A stretch of 5,800 nt of DNA, taken from NCBI GenBank assembly GCA_030647705.1, contig JAUSJJ010000019.1, positions 1 to 5,800 of the forward strand. The letters are read 5' to 3'. The DNA is from Dehalococcoidia bacterium (GTDB lineage: Bacteria; Chloroflexota; Dehalococcoidia; JAUSJJ01). The notes under the pieces were generated by a model. The model made no database searches. It was not told the origin of the DNA and was given only the letters and a program-made list of their open reading frames with translations. Below are positions 1 to 5,800 of the stretch, in pieces; the first letter of the stretch is position 1, and each line of letters begins with the position of its first letter. A program made the position numbers and the translations under genes.

Positions 1-269
1 CATGTCAAGAAACCGGCGCTGGCAAATCCCACGGCCGCCCACACCACCCCTACAAGACGCACACCTGCCATCATGAGTCGCGATTTCACCCACCGCTCTC
101 GCTCGTTGTAACGAGCATCCACGAAGCCTGACCTTGCCAGCCAATCCCTGATCCGTGACACTACTGTTGCCACGGTTTCGGGATGGCGGAACACCCAAAC
201 TCCAAGCCACCCAATGCCTGCAAAGAACAGAATCGACAACATCGCCAACAAACGTTGCAGAAGAATCAT
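1..269 (-). CDS. Small two-helix membrane protein of unknown function, 3' end cut off by the window edge
   Basis: An open frame starts at ATG 267-269 and stays open for 89 codons to the window edge. I translated it by hand. Residues 7-27 (LLAMLSILFFAGIGWLGVWVF) form a first hydrophobic helix. Residues 28-64 are polar and charged (RHPE at 28-31, then several Arg, Glu and Lys). Residues 66-88 form a second hydrophobic helix rich in Gly, Ala and Val. The helix-charged linker-helix layout suggests a small inner-membrane protein. The start is supported by GGAGG 8 nt upstream and by an in-frame TAA further up, at about 297-299, with no other start between. It is co-oriented with dapA but lies beyond the dapA terminator, so it is probably a separate unit or reached only by read-through. 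I do not recognise the family. Small two-helix families such as DUF6199 are a loose resemblance only. Confidence 0.6.
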   Translation of the reverse strand, partial: MILLQRLLAMLSILFFAGIGWLGVWVFRHPETVATVVSRIRDWLARSGFVDARYNERERWVKSRLMMAGVRLVGVVWAAVGFASAGFLT

Positions 270-300
270 TGGCCTACCCTCCCCCCAAGTTTCGGGTTAA

Positions 301-314
301 TTGCCCCGGGACAA
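301..314. repeat. 14-bp near-perfect palindrome upstream of the small membrane gene
   Basis: The sequence TTGCCCCGGGACAA reads the same on both strands at 12 of 14 positions, with one mismatched symmetric pair. It lies 32 bp upstream of the ATG of the membrane-protein gene and just past the U-run of the dapA terminator. The position would suit an operator, but a single short palindrome can arise by chance in GC-rich DNA. Confidence 0.25.
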
Positions 315-351
315 TAAGAAAGCCACAACCTTCATCCGCCGGCTGTGGCTT
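311..351 (-). terminator. Rho-independent terminator after dapA
   Basis: Read on the minus strand, AAGCCACAGCC (351-341) pairs with GGTTGTGGCTT (330-320). This gives an 11-bp stem with one G-U pair and a 10-nt loop. The stem is followed by TCTTATTGT, so the transcript ends in a U-rich run. It starts about 40 nt after the dapA stop, where the end of the rpsO-to-dapA operon is expected. On the plus strand the trailing sequence is less T-rich, so the terminator acts mainly on the minus strand. Confidence 0.8.
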
Positions 352-392
352 CTTTCAACCAAAACGTTGCCTCGATAAGGCCAAGGCTGCCC

Positions 393-1286
393 TCAGCGCA
401 CCGGAAGGTCTATCTTGTAGTTCTTGAGCGCGGCATCAATGGCGGCTGCGGTCTTGGTATCGGGCTCCATCAACGGCAGGCGAGGTTTGCCCGCCCTGAA
501 CCCGAGCTTGTTCACGGCATACTTCACCGGGATGGGGTTGGACACCAGGAACAGGGCATTCACCAGAGGCAGCAGACGGCGATGGGCTGCCGCAGCCCCG
601 GTCGTATCGCCCTTGACGAACCGGTCTATCATGTCCTTGATCTGCACGCCGACCAGATGAGAGGCCACGCTGATCACTCCGTAGCCACCGAGGGCCAGGA
701 TCGGCAGCGTATCGGAGTCGTTTCCGCTGAACATGGCGAAGCTGTCCGGCGTGCCTTCGATGATCTTGGCGACCTGCTCCAGGTTGCCACTGGCTTCCTT
801 GATGCCAATAAGGTTATCGATATGGCTGAGCTTGACGACCGTATCTACGGAAAGGCTGGTCACTGTGCGACCCGGCACGTTGTACACGATACAGGGCAGC
901 TTGGTGCCGGATGCGATGGCCTTGAAATGCTCGTAGAGCCCTTCCTGGGTCGGCTTGTTGTAGTAGGGCACTACCAGCAGCGCGGCATCCACTCCCGTTG
1001 CTTCGGCCTGCTTGGTCAGTGCGACGCTATCCGCGGTGTTATTGCTGCCGGTCCCTGCGATGACCGCTCCCCGCGTGCCCACCGCCGATTTCACCTCGGC
1101 GAAAAGCTTGAGCTTCTCTTCTTTGCTCAGAGTGGGAGATTCTCCGGTGGTACCCGATACCACCAACCCATCGCTGCCCGAATCAAGCAGCGCCAGGGCG
1201 AGCTTCCGCGCCTGACCATAGTCGACGTTGCCCCTTTCGTCGAAGGGGGTGATCATTGCCGTTATCAGACGTCCTAGTTTCTCCAC
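393..1286 (-). CDS. dapA: 4-hydroxy-tetrahydrodipicolinate synthase (DapA)
   Basis: DapA condenses pyruvate with L-aspartate semialdehyde in the cytoplasm, the first step committed to diaminopimelate and lysine. The 297-residue protein has the usual length for this class I aldolase TIM barrel. Family motifs are in place: GTTGES at 45-50, PYYNKPTQEG at 107-116, YNVPGRT at 135-141, and GIKEASG at 161-167 with the Schiff-base Lys163. Tyr135, Thr46/47, Tyr109 and Arg140 match the E. coli catalytic triad and substrate-binding Arg. At the allosteric site, Lys55 and Lys58 replace E. coli His53 and His56, as in Gram-positive enzymes that lysine does not inhibit. The start is GTG, 4 nt after the asd stop, and its Shine-Dalgarno lies inside asd. 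It is the last gene of the operon; a terminator follows the TGA stop. Confidence 0.96.
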   Translation of the reverse strand: MEKLGRLITAMITPFDERGNVDYGQARKLALALLDSGSDGLVVSGTTGESPTLSKEEKLKLFAEVKSAVGTRGAVIAGTGSNNTADSVALTKQAEATGVDAALLVVPYYNKPTQEGLYEHFKAIASGTKLPCIVYNVPGRTVTSLSVDTVVKLSHIDNLIGIKEASGNLEQVAKIIEGTPDSFAMFSGNDSDTLPILALGGYGVISVASHLVGVQIKDMIDRFVKGDTTGAAAAHRRLLPLVNALFLVSNPIPVKYAVNKLGFRAGKPRLPLMEPDTKTAAAIDAALKNYKIDLPVR

Positions 1287-1290
1287 AGGG

Positions 1291-2316
1291 TTACTTCCTC
1301 CTGGGTATCCAGCCGCGCTGGATACCGGCCTCGGCGATCTGGACAGCGTTCAGAGCCGCCCCTTTTCGTAGATTGTCAGCAACTACCCACATAGCCAGTC
1401 CATTGGGATGAGAACCATCCGTCCGCACCCGTCCCACAAAAACATCATCCAGGCCTGCCACCGACCACGGCTGCGGGTACAGGCTCACGTACGGGTCGTC
1501 CATCAGCTTGACTCCGGGGGCGTCAGCCAGTATGCGTCTGGCATCGTCGGGGTTCATCGCGCGGCTGAGTTCGACGGTTATGGCCACGCTGTATCCGATA
1601 AAGACAGGGACCCGCACACAGGTGGCCGACATGGGCAACTCGGGGGCATGGAGTATTCTCCGCGCCTCCTGGACCAGGTTCCACTCCTCTTTGGAATAGC
1701 CGTCATCCAGAAAAACGTCTATCTCCGGCAGAAGGTTGAACGCAATCTGGTGTGGGTACACGTGCGGGACCGCGGCGCGGCCCTCCATCACCAGACGGGT
1801 CTGAGTGCTTAGCTCCTCCATGGCGGCCGCTCCCGACCCTGAAACCGACTGGTAGGTGGCCACCACGGCCCTCTTGACGGGATTCATCCGGTGCAACGGG
1901 TACAGCGCCATCACTGTCTGTACGGCAGCGGCATTGGGACTGGCGATGATCCCCTGGTGGGACTTGATGTCGTCGGGGTTTATCTCCGGCACCACCAGCG
2001 GTATTTCAGTGTCGGTGCGGAAGGCGGCGCTGTTGTCCACCACGACTGCTCCGGCCTGTGCCGCTATCGGGGCGAAGTGGCGTGAGACCTCAGCGCTCGC
2101 AGTGAACAGGGCGATGTCGATCCTGTCGAATGAGCGGCTGGTCGCGTCCTTCACCTCTAGCTCGGTGCGGTTGACGAAGACCCGCCTACCCCCGGAACGC
2201 TCGGCCGCAAGCAACTCTAGAGAGGCGACGGGGAATTTGCGTTCCTCCAGCACCTTGACGAGTTCCTGCCCCACCAGCCCGGTCGCTCCAAGTATGGCTA
2301 CGTTGAAGCCTTTCAT
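1291..2316 (-). CDS. asd: Aspartate-semialdehyde dehydrogenase family protein lacking the catalytic Cys and His; probable pseudoenzyme
   Basis: The family enzyme reduces aspartyl phosphate to aspartate semialdehyde with NADPH. This 341-residue protein is full length and clearly a member: GATGLVG at 10-16 for the nucleotide, VVDNSAAFR ending at Arg100, LVVPEIN at 107-113, TYQSVSGSG at 154-162, CVRVPV at 233-238, and DNLRKGAALNAVQIAE near the C-terminus. Against Streptococcus pneumoniae Asd (from memory), the active-site PNCST is PNAAA, so the nucleophilic Cys is Ala129 (GCC, 1930-1932). The catalytic His of the HSE motif is Tyr242 (TAC, 1591-1593) and its Glu is Val244. The substrate-binding Lys of EEMK is Asn213. 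Arg100, Gln156 and Arg235 remain. The only Cys is 233, a conserved non-catalytic position. The frame is intact. ATG follows AGGAG by 6 nt, and that site overlaps the dapB stop. Family membership is certain; dehydrogenase activity is doubtful. Confidence 0.9.
   Translation of the reverse strand: MKGFNVAILGATGLVGQELVKVLEERKFPVASLELLAAERSGGRRVFVNRTELEVKDATSRSFDRIDIALFTASAEVSRHFAPIAAQAGAVVVDNSAAFRTDTEIPLVVPEINPDDIKSHQGIIASPNAAAVQTVMALYPLHRMNPVKRAVVATYQSVSGSGAAAMEELSTQTRLVMEGRAAVPHVYPHQIAFNLLPEIDVFLDDGYSKEEWNLVQEARRILHAPELPMSATCVRVPVFIGYSVAITVELSRAMNPDDARRILADAPGVKLMDDPYVSLYPQPWSVAGLDDVFVGRVRTDGSHPNGLAMWVVADNLRKGAALNAVQIAEAGIQRGWIPRRK
1297..1302 (-). promoter_or_regulatory. Shine-Dalgarno of dapA, inside the end of asd
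   Basis: AGGAGG sits 10 nt before the GTG start of dapA. The same bases encode Arg339 and Arg340 of the Asd homologue as two AGG codons. The overlap supports the GTG start and suggests translational coupling of dapA to asd. Confidence 0.75.
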
Positions 2317-2322
2317 CCTTCT

Positions 2323-2327
2323 CTCCT
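2323..2327 (-). promoter_or_regulatory. Shine-Dalgarno of asd, overlapping the dapB stop codon
   Basis: AGGAG lies 6 nt before the asd ATG, and its first two bases are the last two of the dapB TAG stop. This fixes the asd start and points to coupled translation with dapB. Confidence 0.8.
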
Positions 2328-3126
2328 AGAGGCCGAGTAACCTGTCCAGGCCGATGACCAGCTTGTCCAGTTTCATGACCTCTCGGGCAGCCAGGACTAC
2401 GCCGGGCATAAAAGATTCACGGCTGATCGAATCATGCCTGATGGTGAGGGTCTGCCCGAGGCCCCCCAGGATAACCTCCTGATGGGCCAGCAACCCTTGA
2501 AGACGGACGCTGTGAATGCTGATGCCTTCCAACTCCCCGCCACGGGTCCCCGGCAGGTTCTGTTTGGATGTTTGCGGATGGATGAAGGGCTTGCCCCTAG
2601 CCTCGGCCATCATCCTGGCGGTGGCCAGCGCAGTGCCGGAAGGGGCATCAGCCTTTTGGTCGTGGTGAAGCTCTATAATCTCGGCGAAATCGAAATACTT
2701 GCCAGCTATCTGGGAAAGGTGCATCAGCATCACTGCGCCGAGCGAGAAATTGGCCGCCACTACTCCACCCAAATGCTTGGATTGGCACAGCGTCTCGATC
2801 TCCTGGACATCCGCAGGAGACAGGCCGGTGGTGCCTACCACCGGGCGGACGCCATTCTGGACCGCGGTCCGCAACGCAGGCATGGCCGCGGATGCCGTGC
2901 TGAAGTCAATCAGGACGTCCGGCTTCGTCCGGGCGATGATTGAAGCCAGGTCTGAGGAGAAAGGGACAGCGCCGGAGCCATCAGGAAGAGCCAGCTCATC
3001 CCCGCTGACTGCCTTGTCTACGGCTCCCACCGGCTTGAGGTCGGGCGCGTGGCAGAGGGCGTTCAGCACCTCGCGGCCCATCTTGCCGGCTGCTCCGTGG
3101 ACGACAACTCTAATTGGCTGGGCCAT
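2326..3126 (-). CDS. dapB: 4-hydroxy-tetrahydrodipicolinate reductase (DapB)
   Basis: DapB reduces the DapA product to tetrahydrodipicolinate with NAD(P)H in the cytoplasm. The 266-residue protein has the normal family length. The N-terminal Rossmann motif is HGAAGKMGR at 10-18. Asp37-Lys38 after the second strand align with Glu38-Arg39 of E. coli, so both NADH and NADPH could bind. VVGTTG at 96-101 and ANFSLG at 125-130 are nucleotide- and substrate-domain motifs. ELHHDQKADAPSGTA at 152-166 holds the catalytic His154 and Lys158. The C-terminal block VRLQGLLAHQEVILGG followed by IRHDSISRESFMPG resembles Gram-positive or Chloroflexota DapB more than the RGGD form of enterobacteria. The ATG follows GAGG by 6 nt. 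It begins 15 nt after pnp, with no promoter in the gap, and ends 9 nt before asd. Confidence 0.96.
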   Translation of the reverse strand: MAQPIRVVVHGAAGKMGREVLNALCHAPDLKPVGAVDKAVSGDELALPDGSGAVPFSSDLASIIARTKPDVLIDFSTASAAMPALRTAVQNGVRPVVGTTGLSPADVQEIETLCQSKHLGGVVAANFSLGAVMLMHLSQIAGKYFDFAEIIELHHDQKADAPSGTALATARMMAEARGKPFIHPQTSKQNLPGTRGGELEGISIHSVRLQGLLAHQEVILGGLGQTLTIRHDSISRESFMPGVVLAAREVMKLDKLVIGLDRLLGL

Positions 3127-3141
3127 TTAAGACCTCAGTGT

Positions 3142-5418
3142 TTATCTTCGCTCGAATGGCCGCCCGGGGGGAGGACCACTCCTGGGCCCCTGGTCGTCTC
3201 TGTGCGGAGGCGGCCCTCTGCGCTCTCCACCGCCGGCGCCTGCGAATGGCGGCCGTTGGGGCCGGGCTCCAGGAGGGGGGCCGGCGCGATGGGGCGGTGG
3301 GCTGCCAGGACCGGGGCCAGCAGCGCCGGCGCTGCCGCCGGACAGCTTCTGGAACACCGCACGACGGGAAAGGTTGATGCGATTCATGCGATCGATTTCG
3401 GTGACCATGACCTGAATCTCGTCACCGACCTTGACCACATCTTCTACATTGGAAACGGGATACTCGGCAAGCTCGCTGACGTGCACCAGGCCCTCTTTGC
3501 CCGGAAGCACCTCCACGAACGCGCCGAAGTTCATTATTCTGGTCACCTTGCCTGTATAGACAGTACCGACCTCGACCTCTTTGGTCAGGTCTTCGATCAT
3601 CTTGATCGCTTTCTGGGCCGCCTCTTCATCGGGGGAGCCGATGATCACGCTGCCGTCATCTTCGATGTCTATGGTGGTCTTAGTCACTTCGATGATGGAG
3701 CGGATGACCTTGCCGCCGGGACCGATGACGTTGCGGATCTTTTCCGGATCGATGTTCATCTTGTACATGCGTGGGGCGTACTTGCTTAGCTCCGGGCGGC
3801 TGGCGGTGATGGTCTCCTTCATCTTGTCCAGGATGAAGAGACGGGCGTCGCGCGCCTGTTGCAAGCCCTCTTCCATGACGGCGAACGGGACGCCCCTGAT
3901 CTTGGTGTCAAGCTGCAAGGCCGTGATCCCGTCCGGGGTACCAGCCACCTTGAAGTCCATGTCTCCGTAGAAGTCTTCGACGCCCTCGATGTCGGTGAGG
4001 ACAGCGTATTTGCCGTCCGACCCCATGATCAATCCCATGGCAGCTCCGGCCACAGGCGCCTTGATAGGAACGCCCGCGTCCATCAGCGCCAGCGTGCTGC
4101 CGCAGACGCTGGCCATAGAAGTGCTGCCGTTGGAGCTCAGCACCTCGGAGACCAGCCGCACTGTGTAGGGAAATGCCTGCGGGCTGGGTATGACCGGCAG
4201 CAGGGCCCTCTCGGCCAGGGCGCCGTGCCCAATCTCTCGCCGACCCGGCGACCCCATGCGCTTGGTCTCACCGTTGCTGAAGGGCGGCATGTTGTAGTGG
4301 TGCATGAACCGTTTGGTCTCTTCCTGGCTCAGGCCATCCAGACGCTGCTCTTCCCTCAATGACCCTAGAGTGGCAATGGTCAGCACCTGGGTCTGTCCCC
4401 TGGTGAAAAGCCCTGAACCGTGGGTCCGGGGCAAGACGCTGACTCTACCGGTGATGGCGCGGATCTCGGTGAGCCGCCGCCCGCTGGGGCGAATGCCCTT
4501 CTCCAGAATGTTGCGCCTCATCTCGGCCTTGACCAGAGTTTCCAGGGCAGCCGCAATCTGCTGATCCGAGAACTCGTCTCCGAGATCCGTCCGGTGCTCT
4601 TCTACCAGAGCGGCCAATGCCTGCTCCCGCTCCACCCTCTCCTTGATCGAGCATATCTCGGGGATGCGACTGCCAAGCACGGAGGCCAGCTTCGATTGGA
4701 GCTGGACCGGCTTCTCTTCCGGCTTCACTGCCACCTTCGGCTTGCCGCAGGCTTGGACAAGCTGCTGCTGGAGCCGGATGATGTCCTGATTGACCTCGTG
4801 GCCCAGCCTGATCGCTTCCATCATTACGCTCTCGGACACCTCGCGGGCGCCGGCCTCGACCATCATCACTGCATCACTGGTGCTGGCTACTACCAGGTCC
4901 AGGTCGCTCTTGGTCAATTGCGTATAAGTGGGGTTGACCACGAGATGGCCATCGATGTAACCGATGCGCGTTGCCGATGCCGGCCCGTCAAACGGTATGC
5001 TCGAGATGCTCAGAGCGGCAGATGATCCTATGATAGACAGGATGTCGGGATCGTTTTCCTGGTCGGCGGAGAACACGGTCGTGATGACCTGTATCTCGTG
5101 GCGCAGGTGCTTGGGGAAAAGCGGGCGTATCGGCCTGTCGGTGAGGCGCATGGCCAAGATGGCCCCCTGGCTGGGCCTACCCTCCCGCTTGATGAATCCA
5201 CCGGGTATCTTGCCCGCGGCGTAGAGCCTCTCTTCGTAGTCCACGGTGAGAGGCAAAAAATCAGCCCCTTCGCGGGGCTTTGGAGACATGCACGCCGTCA
5301 CCAGCACCACAGTATCGCCGTAGCGTACTGTGACCGCACCGTTGGCCTGCCCTGCCACCTCTCCTGTTTCGATGATGAGGTCTTTATCGGCGATTGTAAC
5401 CTGGAATGTCTTAGACAA
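3142..5418 (-). CDS. pnp: Polyribonucleotide nucleotidyltransferase (PNPase)
   Basis: PNPase degrades RNA 3'-to-5' by phosphorolysis and can add 3' tails; it acts as a cytoplasmic trimer. Residue numbers count from an upstream GTG at 5436 (764 aa); subtract 6 for the preferred TTG at 5416-5418. Domains in order: first RNase PH domain with GGFIKREGRPS at 79-89 (the FFRR-type RNA loop) and RLTDRPIRPLFP at 97-108; helical linker about 243-325; second RNase PH core with RTHGSGLFTRGQTQ at 337-350, PGRREIGHGALAERAL at 397-412 and SNGSTSMAS at 435-443. Asp488, Asp494 and Lys496 match E. coli Asp486, Asp492 and Lys494. A KH domain follows with IGPGGK at 571-576, then an S1 domain at about 621-692. 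The protein is some 50 residues longer than E. coli PNPase, mainly because of a Pro/Gly/Arg-rich tail. The start choice rests on GGAGGAG before the TTG and no Shine-Dalgarno before the GTG. It follows rpsO, the classical arrangement. Confidence 0.95.
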   Translation of the reverse strand: MSKTFQVTIADKDLIIETGEVAGQANGAVTVRYGDTVVLVTACMSPKPREGADFLPLTVDYEERLYAAGKIPGGFIKREGRPSQGAILAMRLTDRPIRPLFPKHLRHEIQVITTVFSADQENDPDILSIIGSSAALSISSIPFDGPASATRIGYIDGHLVVNPTYTQLTKSDLDLVVASTSDAVMMVEAGAREVSESVMMEAIRLGHEVNQDIIRLQQQLVQACGKPKVAVKPEEKPVQLQSKLASVLGSRIPEICSIKERVEREQALAALVEEHRTDLGDEFSDQQIAAALETLVKAEMRRNILEKGIRPSGRRLTEIRAITGRVSVLPRTHGSGLFTRGQTQVLTIATLGSLREEQRLDGLSQEETKRFMHHYNMPPFSNGETKRMGSPGRREIGHGALAERALLPVIPSPQAFPYTVRLVSEVLSSNGSTSMASVCGSTLALMDAGVPIKAPVAGAAMGLIMGSDGKYAVLTDIEGVEDFYGDMDFKVAGTPDGITALQLDTKIRGVPFAVMEEGLQQARDARLFILDKMKETITASRPELSKYAPRMYKMNIDPEKIRNVIGPGGKVIRSIIEVTKTTIDIEDDGSVIIGSPDEEAAQKAIKMIEDLTKEVEVGTVYTGKVTRIMNFGAFVEVLPGKEGLVHVSELAEYPVSNVEDVVKVGDEIQVMVTEIDRMNRINLSRRAVFQKLSGGSAGAAGPGPGSPPPHRAGPPPGARPQRPPFAGAGGGERRGPPPHRDDQGPRSGPPPGRPFERR
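3145..3345 (-). other. Low-complexity Pro/Gly/Arg-rich C-terminal tail of PNPase
   Basis: Codons 698-764 of the longest pnp frame encode a tail made almost wholly of Pro, Gly, Arg, Ala and Ser. Repeated PPP and PPG units alternate with RR, HR and ER pairs. It begins after the S1 domain and is predicted to be disordered and basic. The stretch is very GC-rich, which explains the shadow frames over it. Its role is unknown; RNA or partner binding is a guess from composition. Confidence 0.8.
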
Positions 5419-5427
5419 GTTTGAATA

Positions 5428-5434
5428 CTCCTCC
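5428..5434 (-). promoter_or_regulatory. Shine-Dalgarno that places the pnp start at an internal TTG
   Basis: GGAGGAG lies 9 nt before the TTG at 5416-5418. In the longest frame these bases are codons just after the GTG at 5434-5436, and that GTG has no purine-rich ribosome site in front of it. Starting at TTG leaves 16 residues before the conserved ETG, close to the 19 in B. subtilis PNPase. Confidence 0.65.
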
Positions 5435-5481
5435 ACCCGTCACTGAATACGGCGCCCGCAAGACAATGGGAGCTACCGGGG

Positions 5482-5748
5482 TTATTTGCGCAGTCCGAGC
5501 TTCTTGATTATCTCCTGGTACTTCTCCACGTCGTTCTTGCTGATGTACCCCAACTGACGACGCCTCGTCCCCACCAGCTTCATCAGCCCACGACGCGTGC
5601 CGTGATCCTTGGAATAGACCTTGAGGTGCTCGTTGAGCCGGGTTATGCGCGCAGTAAGCAGCGCAACCTGGACCTGCGAGGAGCCCGTATCCTTCTCGTG
5701 GAGCCGGAACTGGGAGATGATGCCTTGCCTTGTCTCTTTGTCTGACAT
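5482..5748 (-). CDS. rpsO: 30S ribosomal protein S15
   Basis: S15 binds 16S rRNA directly and early in assembly of the 30S platform. The 88-residue protein matches the family length of 88-89. Its signature is present: HEKDTGSSQVQVALLT at 17-32, the NEH and KDHGTRRGL stretch at about 39-55, GTRRRQLGYI at about 60-69, and the basic end KKLGLRK. The 16S-contacting His and Asp of the E. coli NEH/KDHHS region are kept, while the Ser of KDHHS is Thr and the preceding His is Gly, both conservative for fold. The ATG is preceded by AAGG with 6 nt spacing. It is the first gene after the visible promoter and is followed by pnp, as in many bacteria. S15 often represses its own mRNA in other species. The leader here is only about 35 nt, so any such control would need to involve the start of the coding region. 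Confidence 0.97.
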   Translation of the reverse strand: MSDKETRQGIISQFRLHEKDTGSSQVQVALLTARITRLNEHLKVYSKDHGTRRGLMKLVGTRRRQLGYISKNDVEKYQEIIKKLGLRK

Positions 5749-5788
5749 AATGCACCTTTTTCATCATGACTTTAGATACTTGGGGTTG

Positions 5789-5797
5789 ATTATAGCA
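5789..5797 (-). promoter_or_regulatory. Extended -10 promoter for the rpsO operon
   Basis: On the minus strand TGCTATAAT is a perfect -10 hexamer with the upstream TG of an extended -10 element. Transcription would start near 5782, giving a leader of about 35 nt before the rpsO ATG. The -35 region, if there is one, lies outside the window. Confidence 0.7.
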
Positions 5798-5800
5798 CAA

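Noticed and set aside
369..381. Small hairpin GCCTTATCGAGGC just after the dapA stop
   Set aside because: The stem is only 4-5 bp and a short T run follows at a distance. The stronger hairpin at 320-351 is the better terminator.
345..1277. A 310-codon open frame on the plus strand, antisense to dapA
   Set aside because: It lies across dapA, whose protein carries every family motif. The plus-strand translation has no recognisable motif and is an effect of GC-rich codon use.
3049..3789. A 246-codon plus-strand frame over the pnp/dapB junction
   Set aside because: It crosses two well-supported minus-strand genes and part of it is the mirror of the low-complexity PNPase tail. There is no family signal.
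5437..5481. Possible RNase III or Shine-Dalgarno-blocking stem between rpsO and pnp, as in E. coli
   Set aside because: Only short pairings are visible (CCGT with ACGG, CTCC with GGAG). None gives a long stem, so I do not call a regulatory structure.
5411..5800. A 129-codon minus-strand frame overlapping rpsO in another frame, with ATGATGAAAAAG in the rpsO leader
   Set aside because: It is a frame-shifted reading of rpsO and its leader. A leader peptide starting at that ATG would run through the rpsO Shine-Dalgarno and has no ribosome site of its own.
1..5800. CRISPR array, insertion sequence, tRNA, phage or defence genes
   Set aside because: Almost all bases are explained by housekeeping genes. 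I saw no spaced direct repeats, terminal inverted repeats, tRNA-like cloverleaf or transposase motifs.

Overview
The window holds one co-directional gene block, all read on the minus strand. In transcription order it is rpsO (ribosomal protein S15), pnp (polynucleotide phosphorylase), dapB (4-hydroxy-tetrahydrodipicolinate reductase), an asd-family gene (aspartate-semialdehyde dehydrogenase homologue) and dapA (4-hydroxy-tetrahydrodipicolinate synthase). After dapA come a rho-independent terminator and the first 89 codons of a small two-helix membrane protein that runs off the left edge. The DNA is GC-rich bacterial sequence with dense coding. The order rpsO-pnp-dapB-asd-dapA recalls Dehalococcoidia (Chloroflexota) as I remember them. 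Firmicutes such as Bacillus subtilis also keep rpsO-pnpA near a spoVF-asd-dapG-dapA cluster. The phylum is therefore an inference, not something shown here.

Layout from the right edge. An extended -10 promoter (TGCTATAAT, 5789-5797) lies just inside the window and should start the transcript about 35 nt before rpsO. rpsO is followed by a 45-nt gap to the longest pnp frame (63 nt to the preferred TTG start). The later gaps are 15 nt (pnp-dapB), 9 nt (dapB-asd) and 4 nt (asd-dapA). Shine-Dalgarno sequences lie in or overlap the upstream gene's end at asd and dapA, so the five genes look like one operon. The hairpin plus U-rich run at 311-351 ends it. No lysine riboswitch or internal promoter is visible before the dap genes.

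How they work together. S15 and PNPase are the translation and RNA-turnover part. DapA condenses aspartate semialdehyde with pyruvate and DapB reduces the product, on the route to diaminopimelate and lysine. The Asd-family protein should supply the aspartate semialdehyde. It keeps the whole family scaffold, but the catalytic Cys is Ala129, the catalytic His is Tyr242 and a substrate-binding Lys is Asn213. DapA and DapB keep their catalytic residues. A full-length, apparently catalytically dead Asd in the middle of an otherwise intact dap operon is the most notable thing in this window.

Lesser points: DapA has Lys at the two allosteric positions that are His in E. coli, which predicts lysine insensitivity. 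PNPase carries an unusual Pro/Gly/Arg-rich tail of about 65 residues. The pnp start is probably an internal TTG rather than the longest frame's GTG.
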